Assembly: GCF_019654955.1 (NCBI RefSeq)
Contig: NZ_BPEV01000025.1
Coordinates: forward strand, 1-64,000
Length of the DNA: 64,000 bases
Direction: 5' to 3'
From: Shewanella sp. KT0246
GTDB taxonomy: Bacteria; Pseudomonadota; Gammaproteobacteria; Enterobacterales; Shewanellaceae
In this document: positions 36,249-45,294 of the stretch, piece after piece
Position numbering within the stretch: position 1 is the first letter of the stretch
Layout: the number at the start of each line of letters is the position of its first letter
Made by a program: the position numbers and the translations under genes
Notes under the pieces: generated by a model
The model's input: the letters and a program-made list of their open reading frames with translations, nothing else
Databases searched by the model: none
Told to the model about the DNA's origin: nothing

Positions 36249-38723
36249 ATGACTATTCATAGTGGTTATCGACAACAAGTTATTCTGAATATTAATGGGA
36301 TCGTCCAAGGTGTCGGTTTTAGGCCATTTGTTTATCGCCTTGCAACTCAATCAAATTTGTATGGTTCTGTATTAAATAATCAACAAGGAGTGTGTATTCA
36401 TCTGCAAGGTATGAATACTGACATTAATAAAGTTGTCCACCAACTTAAAGTTAACCCACCTCCTCTGGCGCGTATTGATAAGTTATTAATTAAAGAAGAA
36501 GCTATTGATTACTCATTAAAGGATTTTGTTATTGAAAGCAGTAGCAGCCATGAAGATGCAATCGTTTCTATATCTGCGGATAAAAGCGTATGCGGAGATT
36601 GTTTAGTCGAAATGCGCGATCCAAACAATCGTCATTATCAATATCCTTTTACGAACTGCACTAATTGCGGCCCACGCTATAGCATTATAAATAATTTACC
36701 TTATGACCGAATCAATACGTCAATGGCGGATTTTGTGATGTGTGATGAATGCGCCTATGCCTATAACGATCCTCTTAATCGACGATATCACGCTCAACCT
36801 GTTAGTTGTCCTAAATGTGGTCCGCAACTGAGCTATGTTCGATGCAATACTGAACAAAAAAAAGCATTAACCGTCAATGCTGATGTCAGTTCTAAGCAAA
36901 TTATTCATCAGATAGTAAATGATTTAAATCAAGGAAAAATCCTAGCAATTAAGGGACTTGGTGGCTTTCATATTATCTGTGATGCAACTAATGATGCGGC
37001 AGTCAAACGGCTAAGACAGCGTAAGCAACGTAAAGCCAAACCCTTTGCAGTAATGGCAACTGATTTAACTAATGCTAAACAAATGGTTGAAGGAACAGCA
37101 AAAGAATGGCAAATCATAAACTCTGCTGAGAAACCCATTACGTTAATGTACAAACGGTCAGATATTAAAATTAATTTAAGCCCTGCCATTGCACCAGAAC
37201 TTGATACCTTAGGTGTGTTTTTACCCTATACACCATTGCATCATTTATTACTTGAAGCATTCAAAAAACCGATCGTTGCAACGAGTGCGAATGTATCTGG
37301 ATTACCCATTATCATTGATGGGAACGAAATCAAACGTCAACTTTCACATGTCGTCGACGGCATAGTGGATCATAACCGTCCGATCGTTAACGCTTGTGAT
37401 GATAGTGTCGTGCAAGTTATTGATGAAAAGATACAAGTAATAAGATTAGCTAGGGGCTATGCGCCACTCAGTATTCCTCTAGAGAATAAATTACAACATC
37501 AACTCCTCGCTGTAGGTGCTCAGCAAAAAAACACTCAGTGTTTTGCATTTAATGAAAATGCTTTTGTGAGCCCTCATATCGGCGATTTACATAATCTGGA
37601 AACCAACCAGTACTTTGAACAAACCTTAGCCACATTCAATCGTTTATATCATTTTAATGCCGAACAAATCATTGCTGATAAACATCCTGAATATACCTCT
37701 AGCCAGTGGGCTGAAACGCAAGCCATTAACCAACACTTATCACTTGCCAACATACAACATCATTATGCCCATGTATTGAGCGTTCTTGCTGTTAACAACT
37801 ATCATAAACCAGTATTAGCATTTAGCTTTGATGGTACTGGTCTTGGGGATAATGGCGAGCTATGGGGCAGTGAATGCATGCTTGCTGATGCGCATCAATA
37901 TGAAATTAAATCACACTTTAAATCATTCAAATTGATTGGCGGTGAACAAGCGATAAAGCAGCCAGTGCGAATATTATTAGCCCTGTTATTTGAAACCATG
38001 TCTGTTGCTGAAATTATGTCGCTGCCAATTAATGCCATACAGCAAATGGATAGTACAACGGTTAACAACTTATTCAATATGTGGACGAATAACAGTGCAT
38101 GTATTGAATGCCGCTCAGTGGGTCGCATATTCGATGCCGTTGCTGTCGCGCTTAATTTAATCAATCAAAATGATTTTGAAGCACAAGCTGGTATGCTGAT
38201 TTCCACTCACGCCAATAAAGCGATAGCGTTAAACAATCAGCAGCCCATTTCTAGTGATGATGCTAGAACTCCATTAAGTTTGACATCTGACATCGCACAA
38301 AACATTCATGACATAGATAAAGCAGCTAAAAATATTCAAATTCAGGTATTTAAGCCCGCCTTTCTCGTCAACCAACTCATTACAAGACTCAATCAAGATA
38401 AATCAAACACTAGCATTAGTGCCTTACCACAGTTGATTAATCAATTGTGTTTGGAGTTTATCGACAGCATTAGCCAAACAGTGGCAGATGTAACCGAGCA
38501 ATTTCCTAGTCATAAAATCGTGCTATGCGGTGGAGTATTTCAAAATAAACTCTTGTATGAGATGACCTTATGTAAACTTTCTCAGCTAGACAATACCAAC
38601 GAAATTAAAATAGAAAACCGGATATTACCAAGCAGATTAGTACCGATTAACGATGCAGGAATTTCTCTTGGACAAATTTGGTATGCATATCAACAGCTAA
38701 ATAGATCACAAACACAGCATTAA
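36249..38723 (+). CDS. hypF: Carbamoyltransferase HypF
   Basis: HypF converts carbamoyl phosphate to the carbamoyl group placed on HypE, the source of the active-site cyanides. The 824-aa protein has an N-terminal acylphosphatase domain (VQGVGFRPFVYRLA), two zinc fingers (Cys115/118/137/140 and Cys165/168/187/190), a YrdC-like nucleotide domain (about 205–390, KGLGGFHIICDA) and a Kae1-like domain with HHYAHVLSV and LCGGVFQN. The ATG is 9 nt after the preceding stop, with TAGGAGC across the junction. Confidence 0.97.
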   Translation: MTIHSGYRQQVILNINGIVQGVGFRPFVYRLATQSNLYGSVLNNQQGVCIHLQGMNTDINKVVHQLKVNPPPLARIDKLLIKEEAIDYSLKDFVIESSSSHEDAIVSISADKSVCGDCLVEMRDPNNRHYQYPFTNCTNCGPRYSIINNLPYDRINTSMADFVMCDECAYAYNDPLNRRYHAQPVSCPKCGPQLSYVRCNTEQKKALTVNADVSSKQIIHQIVNDLNQGKILAIKGLGGFHIICDATNDAAVKRLRQRKQRKAKPFAVMATDLTNAKQMVEGTAKEWQIINSAEKPITLMYKRSDIKINLSPAIAPELDTLGVFLPYTPLHHLLLEAFKKPIVATSANVSGLPIIIDGNEIKRQLSHVVDGIVDHNRPIVNACDDSVVQVIDEKIQVIRLARGYAPLSIPLENKLQHQLLAVGAQQKNTQCFAFNENAFVSPHIGDLHNLETNQYFEQTLATFNRLYHFNAEQIIADKHPEYTSSQWAETQAINQHLSLANIQHHYAHVLSVLAVNNYHKPVLAFSFDGTGLGDNGELWGSECMLADAHQYEIKSHFKSFKLIGGEQAIKQPVRILLALLFETMSVAEIMSLPINAIQQMDSTTVNNLFNMWTNNSACIECRSVGRIFDAVAVALNLINQNDFEAQAGMLISTHANKAIALNNQQPISSDDARTPLSLTSDIAQNIHDIDKAAKNIQIQVFKPAFLVNQLITRLNQDKSNTSISALPQLINQLCLEFIDSISQTVADVTEQFPSHKIVLCGGVFQNKLLYEMTLCKLSQLDNTNEIKIENRILPSRLVPINDAGISLGQIWYAYQQLNRSQTQH

Positions 38724-38745
38724 GCGTTTAAAGAGTTTCACTTTG

Positions 38746-38759
38746 CTGATGTTAATCAA
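38746..38759. promoter_or_regulatory. FNR-like box before hypB
   Basis: CTGATGTTAATCAA matches TTGAT-N4-ATCAA at 9 of 10 positions in the 105-bp hypF–hypB gap, the only sizeable gap in the operon. A -10-like TAATAC at 38781–38786 would set the box at about -41. This suggests a second, internal FNR-dependent promoter for hypBCDEA, comparable to that known in the E. coli hyp operon. Confidence 0.5.
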
Positions 38760-38828
38760 AGAATCAATTAAAACCCATGTTAATACTGAATAAGTACAGG
38801 TTAAAACGGTTTTTAAAGGAGTATAAAA

Positions 38829-39545
38829 ATGTGCCAAGATTGTGGATGTTCATTAACGGATCACTCAAGCCTGCATTCGAATCCTCAACTGAACGATACT
38901 AAAACCTTATCCGTCATTCATAAAATATTGGATAAGAATGATCATGAAGCGCAACATAATCGCGAGCACTTTGAAGCGAATAACGTCCGTGCATTTAATC
39001 TTATGAGTAGCCCTGGTAGTGGCAAAACAACACTGCTTGAACATCTACACGAATACTTACCTAAAAAGTACGCTGTGATTGAAGGCGACCTAGAAACATC
39101 AAGAGATGCCGATAGGCTGATTGCTAAGGGCATTGAAGCCTATCAAGTACAAACAGGCTCAGCTTGTCACTTAGATGCCTTTATGGTGCATCAAGCGCTA
39201 CATCACATCGATTTGAAACCTATTGATGTTTGTTTTGTAGAAAATGTCGGTAATTTAGTGTGTCCTGCCAGTTATGATGTAGGTACCCACCACAACATCG
39301 TTTTATTATCTGTCCCTGAAGGCGATGACAAAATTGAAAAATATCCGGTCATGTTTCGCCGTGCTGATTTAGTCCTGATTACAAAAATGGATTTAGCTGA
39401 ACATTTCGATTTCTCCTTGGTTGAATGTCGAAAACAACTTGAGAAGTTAAACCCTGAAGTCACCTTAATACCCGTTTCAGTTAAAGACCCGCAGTCAATT
39501 ACTGCGGTCGCAAACTGGATTCAGAAACACCAAGGGGAAAAGTGA
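38829..39545 (+). CDS. hypB: Hydrogenase nickel incorporation GTPase HypB
   Basis: HypB delivers nickel with HypA in a GTP-dependent step. The N-terminal nickel-binding CQDCGC motif is at residues 2–7. There is no long histidine-rich stretch, so nickel storage capacity is low. The Walker A GSGKTT is at about residues 63–68, followed by IEGDLETSRDADR and the guanine-specificity TKMD. Its 238 aa and a strong AAAGGAG site mark a re-initiated translation unit after the longest intergenic gap in the cluster. Confidence 0.97.
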   Translation: MCQDCGCSLTDHSSLHSNPQLNDTKTLSVIHKILDKNDHEAQHNREHFEANNVRAFNLMSSPGSGKTTLLEHLHEYLPKKYAVIEGDLETSRDADRLIAKGIEAYQVQTGSACHLDAFMVHQALHHIDLKPIDVCFVENVGNLVCPASYDVGTHHNIVLLSVPEGDDKIEKYPVMFRRADLVLITKMDLAEHFDFSLVECRKQLEKLNPEVTLIPVSVKDPQSITAVANWIQKHQGEK

Positions 39546-39546
39546 T

Positions 39547-39789
39547 ATGTGTTTATCTGTTCCTTCTCAAGTTACTGAGCTACACGAAGACGCCACTGTT
39601 ACCGTCAATACATTAGGCGTTAAAAGACGTGTGAGTAGTCATCTTATGACAGAACCTTTAGCCATTGGCGACTTTGTTCTTATTCACATCGGTTTTGTTA
39701 TGAATAAAATTGATAAAGATGAAGCCAATTTAAGCCTAGAACTCTATAAGGAAATTGTGGAAAAACTCGAGCTTGAGGAGCAGGTTTAA
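39547..39789 (+). CDS. hypC: Hydrogenase assembly chaperone HypC
   Basis: HypC carries the Fe(CN)2CO precursor with HypD and binds immature HyaB. The 80-aa protein begins MCLSVPSQV with the essential Cys2. It has the small beta-barrel pattern (DFVLIHIGFVMNKIDKDEA). It starts 1 nt after hypB, and its stop overlaps the hypD start (TAATG). Confidence 0.96.
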   Translation: MCLSVPSQVTELHEDATVTVNTLGVKRRVSSHLMTEPLAIGDFVLIHIGFVMNKIDKDEANLSLELYKEIVEKLELEEQV

Positions 39790-40916
39790 TGGAACTTACT
39801 GACTTATACCAACAATTCAGGAACCCAGACACAATAAGGGCTTTGTCTGAGTCGATTAATAAGTTGGCTTCCGATATTAAGTCAAATATTAATATTATGG
39901 AAGTGTGTGGCGGACATACCCACACGATTATGAAATATGGGCTTAATCAACTTCTGCCAAATAATATCAAATTTATTCACGGGCCAGGTTGCCCTGTATG
40001 TATTATGCCAAAAGAGCGAATAGACCATGCAGCTACCCTAGCCCAACTCCCCGATGTCATCTTGCTGACATTAGGCGACATGATCAGAGTGCCCGGCTCT
40101 AAAGGTAATCTTGCTAAGTTTCGTGCCAAAGGGGCTGATATTAGACCGCTTTACGATCCAATGGATGCCTTAACTATTGCTAAAGATAACCCAGACAAAA
40201 AAGTTATCTTTTTTGCGATAGGTTTTGAAACATCAACCCCCATGACAGCAGTACTGATTGACCAGGCTGAAAAACAACAAATAAACAACTTACTATTTCA
40301 CATTAATCATGTATTAGTGCCACCAGCCATTGACGCTGTAATGGCTGATACCAATAGTAAAGTTAATGCCTTTATAGGTCCGGCTCATGTCAGTGTGATA
40401 AGTGGCGCTAAAATTTACAGGCCAGCAGTCGAAAAATACCAAACTCCTGTCGTCGTATCTGGATTTGAACCAGTAGATGTAATGGAGTCCATTCTTCGTA
40501 TTGTTCAACAAAAACATGCTGACATTGCTGAACTTGATATTCAATACAGCCGCGCTGTCACAGAAGAAGGCAACTTGACAGCGCAAGCGTTAATTGATCA
40601 ATACCTCACGATTAGAGATACCTTTAGATGGCGAGGATTAGGTCCTATTCCCAATTCAGCCTTAAAGTTGAAAGATAAATTTGCTCACCGCGACGCTGAA
40701 ATCATCTATATGACTAACCTACCCACTGCTGAAATTGACGATCATAAAGCCTGTCAATGCGGCGATATCCTAAGAGGCCTATCGAGTCCTCCTGATTGTA
40801 AAGTGTTTGGCCGTGGTTGCAGTCCTGAAACCCCTTTAGGTAGTTGTATGGTGAGTTCAGAAGGTGCGTGTAACGCTTATTATCGATATGCAGGAGTAAA
40901 CCATGTCCATCCATAA
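39789..40916 (+). CDS. hypD: Hydrogenase formation protein HypD
   Basis: An iron-sulfur scaffold on which the Fe(CN)2CO group is built. The 375-aa protein shows the conserved CGGHTHTIMKYG, GPGCPVCI and GFETSTPMTA motifs and the C-terminal cysteines in ACQCGDILRG and GRGCSPETPLGSC that hold the [4Fe-4S] cluster. It overlaps hypC by 1 nt and hypE by 14 nt, indicating translational coupling. Confidence 0.97.
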   Translation: MELTDLYQQFRNPDTIRALSESINKLASDIKSNINIMEVCGGHTHTIMKYGLNQLLPNNIKFIHGPGCPVCIMPKERIDHAATLAQLPDVILLTLGDMIRVPGSKGNLAKFRAKGADIRPLYDPMDALTIAKDNPDKKVIFFAIGFETSTPMTAVLIDQAEKQQINNLLFHINHVLVPPAIDAVMADTNSKVNAFIGPAHVSVISGAKIYRPAVEKYQTPVVVSGFEPVDVMESILRIVQQKHADIAELDIQYSRAVTEEGNLTAQALIDQYLTIRDTFRWRGLGPIPNSALKLKDKFAHRDAEIIYMTNLPTAEIDDHKACQCGDILRGLSSPPDCKVFGRGCSPETPLGSCMVSSEGACNAYYRYAGVNHVHP

Positions 40917-41916
40917 ATTTAAACAAGTGCAACTCAGTCATGGTGGTGGCGGCAAAGAAATGAATAGCCTGATTAACGAAATGTTCTTTAAGGCATTTTC
41001 TAACCCTATTCTAAGCTCACAAGAAGATGCTGCGCATATACAACTATCTGGTGCAACAGCCTTTACTACAGATTCATTTACCGTAGAACCTTTATTTTTT
41101 GCTGGTGGCAATATTGGCAAGTTGGCCATTGCTGGCACAGTCAATGATCTCGCTATGATGGGTGCAATTCCTGAATATCTAAGTTGTAGTTTTATCATTG
41201 AAGAAGGTTTTGCAATAAAAGACTTACAAACCATCGTCACCAGTATGGCCGATGAAATGCAATTCAGCGGCACGCACATTGTGTGTGGTGATACTAAAGT
41301 GGTCCCTAAAGGCTGCGCAGATGGGATATTCATCAATACATCAGGCGTTGGCAAAATTATAAAACAGAATATCTCGGTTAAGAACTTACAAACAGATGAC
41401 GTCATAATTGTATCAAGAGATATCGGAAGACACGGAGCTGCAATTTTAATGGCACGCGATAGCTTATCGTTAGATTCTGAATTAACCAGTGATTGCGCCA
41501 CATTATGGCCAATCGTCGAGCAATTAATCGCAGCCAATATTGATATCCATGCCATGCGCGATGCCACTCGTGGGGGCTTATCTGCGGTATTGAACGAATG
41601 GGCTAGCGCATCCGATGTTGGAATTAATGTTGATGAAAAAGCAGTTCCTGTTTCTTCTGAGGTACAAGGCCTTTGCGAACTCTACGGATTTGAACCTTTT
41701 GATTTAGCCAATGAAGGGACATTTATTATCGCCCTACCTCGAGCAGCCGCAGACAAAGCATTAGAAATAATGACTCAATATTGTCATTGCGATCAAGCAG
41801 CGATCATCGGCTATGTAACTGAAGAACACAACGGCAAAGTTATTTTGAATACTCCTTGGGGTAGTAGTCGTTATTTAGACATTCCTCAAGGTGAACTACT
41901 GCCAAGGATTTGCTAA
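40903..41916 (+). CDS. hypE: Hydrogenase expression/formation protein HypE
   Basis: HypE dehydrates the carbamoyl group on its C-terminal cysteine to thiocyanate and hands cyanide to the iron. The 337-aa PurM-like protein has [11 protein letters not shown] at the N-terminus, ATP-binding [21 protein letters not shown] and [13 protein letters not shown], and ends LPRIC with the essential terminal Cys337. The start overlaps the hypD end, with AGGAG inside hypD. Confidence 0.97.
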   Translation: MSIHKFKQVQLSHGGGGKEMNSLINEMFFKAFSNPILSSQEDAAHIQLSGATAFTTDSFTVEPLFFAGGNIGKLAIAGTVNDLAMMGAIPEYLSCSFIIEEGFAIKDLQTIVTSMADEMQFSGTHIVCGDTKVVPKGCADGIFINTSGVGKIIKQNISVKNLQTDDVIIVSRDIGRHGAAILMARDSLSLDSELTSDCATLWPIVEQLIAANIDIHAMRDATRGGLSAVLNEWASASDVGINVDEKAVPVSSEVQGLCELYGFEPFDLANEGTFIIALPRAAADKALEIMTQYCHCDQAAIIGYVTEEHNGKVILNTPWGSSRYLDIPQGELLPRIC

Positions 41917-42263
41917 TGCATGAGTACTCAATTGTTATGTCTTTAATGGAGCAAATAGAGCAATTAGCTAGAGATAATAACGCAACTGAAATTGTCAGAG
42001 TTGATATCAAGGTCGGTGTATTGAGTGGTGTAGAACCACATTTACTACAAAATGCATTTGATACTTTTAAGCTTGAAACCGTTTGCCATCAAGCCGTATT
42101 AAATATGCAGCTGCAACCATTAGTGATTGAGTGTCGACATTGCCAAGTTCGCTCACAATTAACTGAGCGAAATGTCATCTGCCCAAATTGTAAAAGTCAT
42201 GATACCCGGGTTATTGACGGTGAGGACATGATGTTGATGCAGCTAGAAATGAATGCAAACTGA
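41916..42263 (+). CDS. hypA: Hydrogenase nickel metallochaperone HypA
   Basis: HypA binds nickel through its N-terminal MHE and passes it to the large subunit with HypB. The frame opens at a TTG at 41910, but the functional start must be ATG at 41916, which leaves the metal-binding His2 at the N-terminus and overlaps the hypE stop by one base (TAATG). Zinc-site pairs are in CRHC and CPNC. The length is 115 aa. It is last of the canonical hyp genes. Confidence 0.96.
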   Translation: MHEYSIVMSLMEQIEQLARDNNATEIVRVDIKVGVLSGVEPHLLQNAFDTFKLETVCHQAVLNMQLQPLVIECRHCQVRSQLTERNVICPNCKSHDTRVIDGEDMMLMQLEMNAN

Positions 42264-42397
42264 GTTTAGAACAGTAAATTTTAACCAGCTTAAACTTTAA
42301 AACAAGCATAGAACGAGTGTCATTAAGAAACACAGATTACGATTTGTAAGATCAAAACAATTTATCAATAAACTATTTTTTACAAAAGGAAACCATC

Positions 42398-42562
42398 ATG
42401 AAAGCAAAACTAACAGCACTACTATTAGCCGCAGCCCCAACACTCGCATTCGCACATGAAGGTCACGGTGGTGTTGGCTTATTTCATCACATGTACGAAT
42501 TGGCGCCTGCAATTGCATTGGTGGCAATTGTGGCCTTTATCTTCTATAAAAAATCAAAGTAA
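42398..42562 (+). CDS. 54-residue His-rich single-span membrane peptide
   Basis: A short gene 134 nt after hypA, with AAAAGGAA 8 nt before the ATG and a strong terminator after the stop. The peptide has a signal sequence (MKAKLTALLLAAAPTLAFA), a predicted mature start HEGHGGVG followed by LFHH, then a single hydrophobic helix (about residues 35–50) and a KKSK tail. This predicts an N-out, C-in inner-membrane peptide with four to five histidines on the periplasmic side, suited to bind nickel or another metal. Function is unknown; the position at the end of the hydrogenase cluster suggests a link, but a separate promoter is likely. Confidence 0.75.
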   Translation: MKAKLTALLLAAAPTLAFAHEGHGGVGLFHHMYELAPAIALVAIVAFIFYKKSK

Positions 42563-42583
42563 TATGCGTAAATTAAAACGTAA

Positions 42584-42619
42584 AATAAATAAAGCCCTCA
42601 AGTGAGGGCTTTATTTATT
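42584..42619. terminator. Bidirectional terminator after the hydrogenase cluster
   Basis: A 17-nt perfect inverted repeat (42584–42600 with 42603–42619, core AAAGCCCTCA/TGAGGGCTTT) serves the His-rich peptide gene and convergent pgm. Confidence 0.92.
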
Positions 42620-42658
42620 GTGTCTATTTTACTTTGTAATGCTGTTCGAAATGGTCAG

Positions 42659-44329
42659 TTAAGCTTTTAATGCCGTATCTATCATCACTTGTGCTTGACT
42701 GATAATCTCACTCAAATGTGTTTCACTGATAAAGCTTTCAGCATAAATTTTAAATAATGCTTCAGTACCCGATGGTCGCGCTGCAAACCAGCCATTTTCT
42801 GTAGTCACTTTAATGCCACCAATTGCAGCATTATTACCTGGTGCATGAGATAAAATGGCTGTGATATTTTCACCTGCTAATGTTTTGTCTGCAAAACTAT
42901 CTGACGATAACTTTTCAAACTTGGCTTTTTTCTTCAAGTTGATTGGACTATCGATTCTGGTATAAAAGCTCTCACCGAATTGCTCTGTCAGTTCAACATA
43001 CCTTTGTGCAGGAGTTTTACCTGTAACTGCTAAAATCTCTGCGGCAAGTAACGCTAATATAAAGCCATCTTTGTCGGTACACCAAGTGCTGCCATCTTTA
43101 TTTAGAAACGCAGCGCCTGCACTTTCTTCACCACCAAAAGCAATTGAACTATCAGCTAAACCTTCCACAAACCATTTAAAACCAACAGGAACTTCTAAGC
43201 ATTGGCGATCATGAGACTGACAAATTCTATCTATGATTGCACTAGACACTAAGGTTTTACCTATCGATAAATCAACTGACCAGTCTTTACGGTAAGTGAG
43301 TAAATAATCAATGGCGACTGCTAAGTAATGATTTGGGTTCATTAAGCCAAAACCTGGACAAACAATACCATGACGGTCGTAGTCAGGATCATTACCCACA
43401 CAAATGTCGAAATTTTCGCTGTGAGCAAGCAAACCAGCCATTGCATAAGGAGACGAACAATCCATTCTGATTTTTCCGTCTTTATCTAAAGTCATAAACC
43501 CAAATGATGGATCGACTTTGTCATTCACAAGAGTAATGTCTAAACCATGTTGTTTCGCAATATGCGACCAATAATAAATTCCTGAACCGCCTAGCGGATC
43601 AACACCTATTTTGATGTTTGCTTTTGCTATCGCTTCTAAATCAATAACATTTGAAAGTGACTTAACATAAGGAGCGATAAAATCGACTTCATCAATCCAA
43701 CCAGAATCAACCGCCACGCCATAATTGACTTTTTGTACGCCAGATAATTGATTAATTAAATATTGGTTGGCATTGGCTTCGATTTGTTTTGTAATCTCAG
43801 CTTCTGCTGGGCCGCCGTGAGGAGGATTATATTTAATTCCACCATCTTGAGGTGGATTATGAGAAGGGGTAATAATCAATCCATCTGTTAATGAGACAAT
43901 ATTAGTAGCGCTATTTGCTTCACCATTTACTGCAGTATTTGCTGCAATAATGGCTTGAGACACGACAGGCGTCGGGGTAAAACCATCATTTTTCTGAACT
44001 TTAACCGCGACTTGATTGGCAGTTAGCACTTCAAGTACCGACATGTAAGCCGCATAAGATAGAGCATGAGTATCAAAACCAACAATCATAGGCCCTGTGA
44101 TACCCGCTTGCTGACGATAATCTACAACAGCTTGTGTAATTGCCCAAATATGGTTTTGGTTAAAACTTGCTTTTAACGAACTGCCGCGATGTCCAGATGT
44201 ACCAAAAGTCACCTTTTGCAGGACATCTTCAACGTTGGGAGTAATGCGATAATAGTGACTCATCAATTTTGGTAAATTGATCAAATCCGTTTGTAATGCC
44301 ACCTTTCCAGCTCGATTGTGAATCGCCAC
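42659..44329 (-). CDS. pgm: Phosphoglucomutase (alpha-D-glucose phosphate-specific)
   Basis: It interconverts glucose-1-phosphate and glucose-6-phosphate, linking glycolysis to UDP-glucose and glycogen. The 556-aa protein has FGTSGHRGS at residues 42–50, the phosphoserine loop TPSHNPP with Ser156, the metal loop DPDYDRHG and the C-terminal phosphate-binding RPSGTEALFKIYAES. It is 21 nt after seqA on the same strand, the seqA–pgm order of E. coli. Confidence 0.96.
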   Translation of the reverse strand: MAIHNRAGKVALQTDLINLPKLMSHYYRITPNVEDVLQKVTFGTSGHRGSSLKASFNQNHIWAITQAVVDYRQQAGITGPMIVGFDTHALSYAAYMSVLEVLTANQVAVKVQKNDGFTPTPVVSQAIIAANTAVNGEANSATNIVSLTDGLIITPSHNPPQDGGIKYNPPHGGPAEAEITKQIEANANQYLINQLSGVQKVNYGVAVDSGWIDEVDFIAPYVKSLSNVIDLEAIAKANIKIGVDPLGGSGIYYWSHIAKQHGLDITLVNDKVDPSFGFMTLDKDGKIRMDCSSPYAMAGLLAHSENFDICVGNDPDYDRHGIVCPGFGLMNPNHYLAVAIDYLLTYRKDWSVDLSIGKTLVSSAIIDRICQSHDRQCLEVPVGFKWFVEGLADSSIAFGGEESAGAAFLNKDGSTWCTDKDGFILALLAAEILAVTGKTPAQRYVELTEQFGESFYTRIDSPINLKKKAKFEKLSSDSFADKTLAGENITAILSHAPGNNAAIGGIKVTTENGWFAARPSGTEALFKIYAESFISETHLSEIISQAQVMIDTALKA

Positions 44330-44350
44330 GCTTACTCTCCCTATTAAAAT

Positions 44351-44962
44351 TTAAATCCTTTCAGCTATCGATTTTGCCAGATCTTCATTACAGCCTAATT
44401 GCAATAACACTTCTGATAAAATCGTGCGCTTTTTAGCAGTATTATTATTGGTAGTTACCCAATAACCGCTATCTCCAATTTCCTTTGGATTAGCCGATTG
44501 ACTAGCCGATAAAAGTTCAGCTTTTGAACGGGCAAAATACAAACGACCACGGCCCTGAATTTTTAAAATTTGGTCAAAAGTCGCTGGCGTTAATACTGAT
44601 AGTGATTCCAGTAAGAACATAAAGCGCCCTACTGCCCCTTTTTGTTGAGACAACATATGCTCGTGAACAACATCTTTAAAGTTCGCCGCTGTAATCTCTG
44701 TTGCTTGATCAAGTTCAGTAACTTCAGTTTCAACAACGTCGTTATGTTCAGCTTGGTTTGGCTCTTCTACAACTTCATCAGTTGCAGTTTCGTGGGCAGT
44801 TTCTAAACTTGGATGACTAATAGCAAGAGGTTCCGCTGGCTCAGCAGTGACAACAGAGAGGTCTAGCAATCGACGTAAAATATCTGATGCGCTTTCGCCA
44901 ATACGTTCCGTTTTACTTGCAATATAACGATAGAGTTCTTCGTCTACCTCAATATATTTCAT
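44351..44962 (-). CDS. seqA: Replication initiation negative regulator SeqA
   Basis: SeqA binds hemimethylated GATC pairs, sequesters newly replicated oriC and organises new DNA. The N-terminal oligomerisation domain is nearly canonical (IEVDEELYRYIASKTERIGESASDILRRLL). An acidic Glu/Thr/Ala linker of about 60 residues follows, then the DNA-binding domain (GRGRLYFARSKAELLSAS to YWVTTNNNTAKKR). At 203 aa it is slightly longer than the E. coli protein because of the linker. It implies Dam methylation in this organism. A palindrome with clustered GATC sites lies upstream. Confidence 0.96.
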   Translation of the reverse strand: MKYIEVDEELYRYIASKTERIGESASDILRRLLDLSVVTAEPAEPLAISHPSLETAHETATDEVVEEPNQAEHNDVVETEVTELDQATEITAANFKDVVHEHMLSQQKGAVGRFMFLLESLSVLTPATFDQILKIQGRGRLYFARSKAELLSASQSANPKEIGDSGYWVTTNNNTAKKRTILSEVLLQLGCNEDLAKSIAERI

Positions 44963-45004
44963 ATTAGTCTGCTTCCTTTGGTCTTTGAACGAATACCGCC
45001 TAAT

Positions 45005-45033
45005 GCTTGTAATTCTTTATATTCTACTGTCAA
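45005..45033 (-). promoter_or_regulatory. Predicted seqA promoter
   Basis: On the minus strand a perfect -35 TTGACA (45033–45028) is followed after 16 bp by TACAAG. Start near 44999, giving a leader of about 37 nt. Confidence 0.4.
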
Positions 45034-45063
45034 ACAGTTGATATTGAATGTTGGCGGTTTAAA

Positions 45064-45086
45064 GATCGATTTTGATCGATCAAAAT
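45064..45086. promoter_or_regulatory. GATC cluster in an 18-bp palindrome upstream of seqA
   Basis: ATTTTGATCGATCAAAAT (45069–45086) is a perfect palindrome holding two adjacent GATC sites; a third lies at 45064. The sites at 45064 and 45074 are one helical turn apart, the kind of spacing SeqA binds. The rest of the 332-bp seqA–ybfF gap shows no other element I can name. Confidence 0.5.
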
Positions 45087-45294
45087 ATTACTCACAGTCT
45101 ACCCATGTGTCGCATTAGGTTAAAGAGCAAAAGTCACTAAATCTTTCAATTATAGCTAATTTCATTAAATCATTTGACTGGTGGATTGATAAATGAACAT
45201 AAGTTCTAAGGATAATTAGCGCCTCCTATTGAAATCATATCTATTTTGAAGGCAAAATCACCGCCTCATTGATTATGATAACGGAAAACAAGCC

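Noticed and set aside
40938..41567. 209-aa ORF opposite hypE
   Set aside because: Antisense shadow of a certain gene, with odd Ser/Ile-rich composition and no ribosome-binding site.
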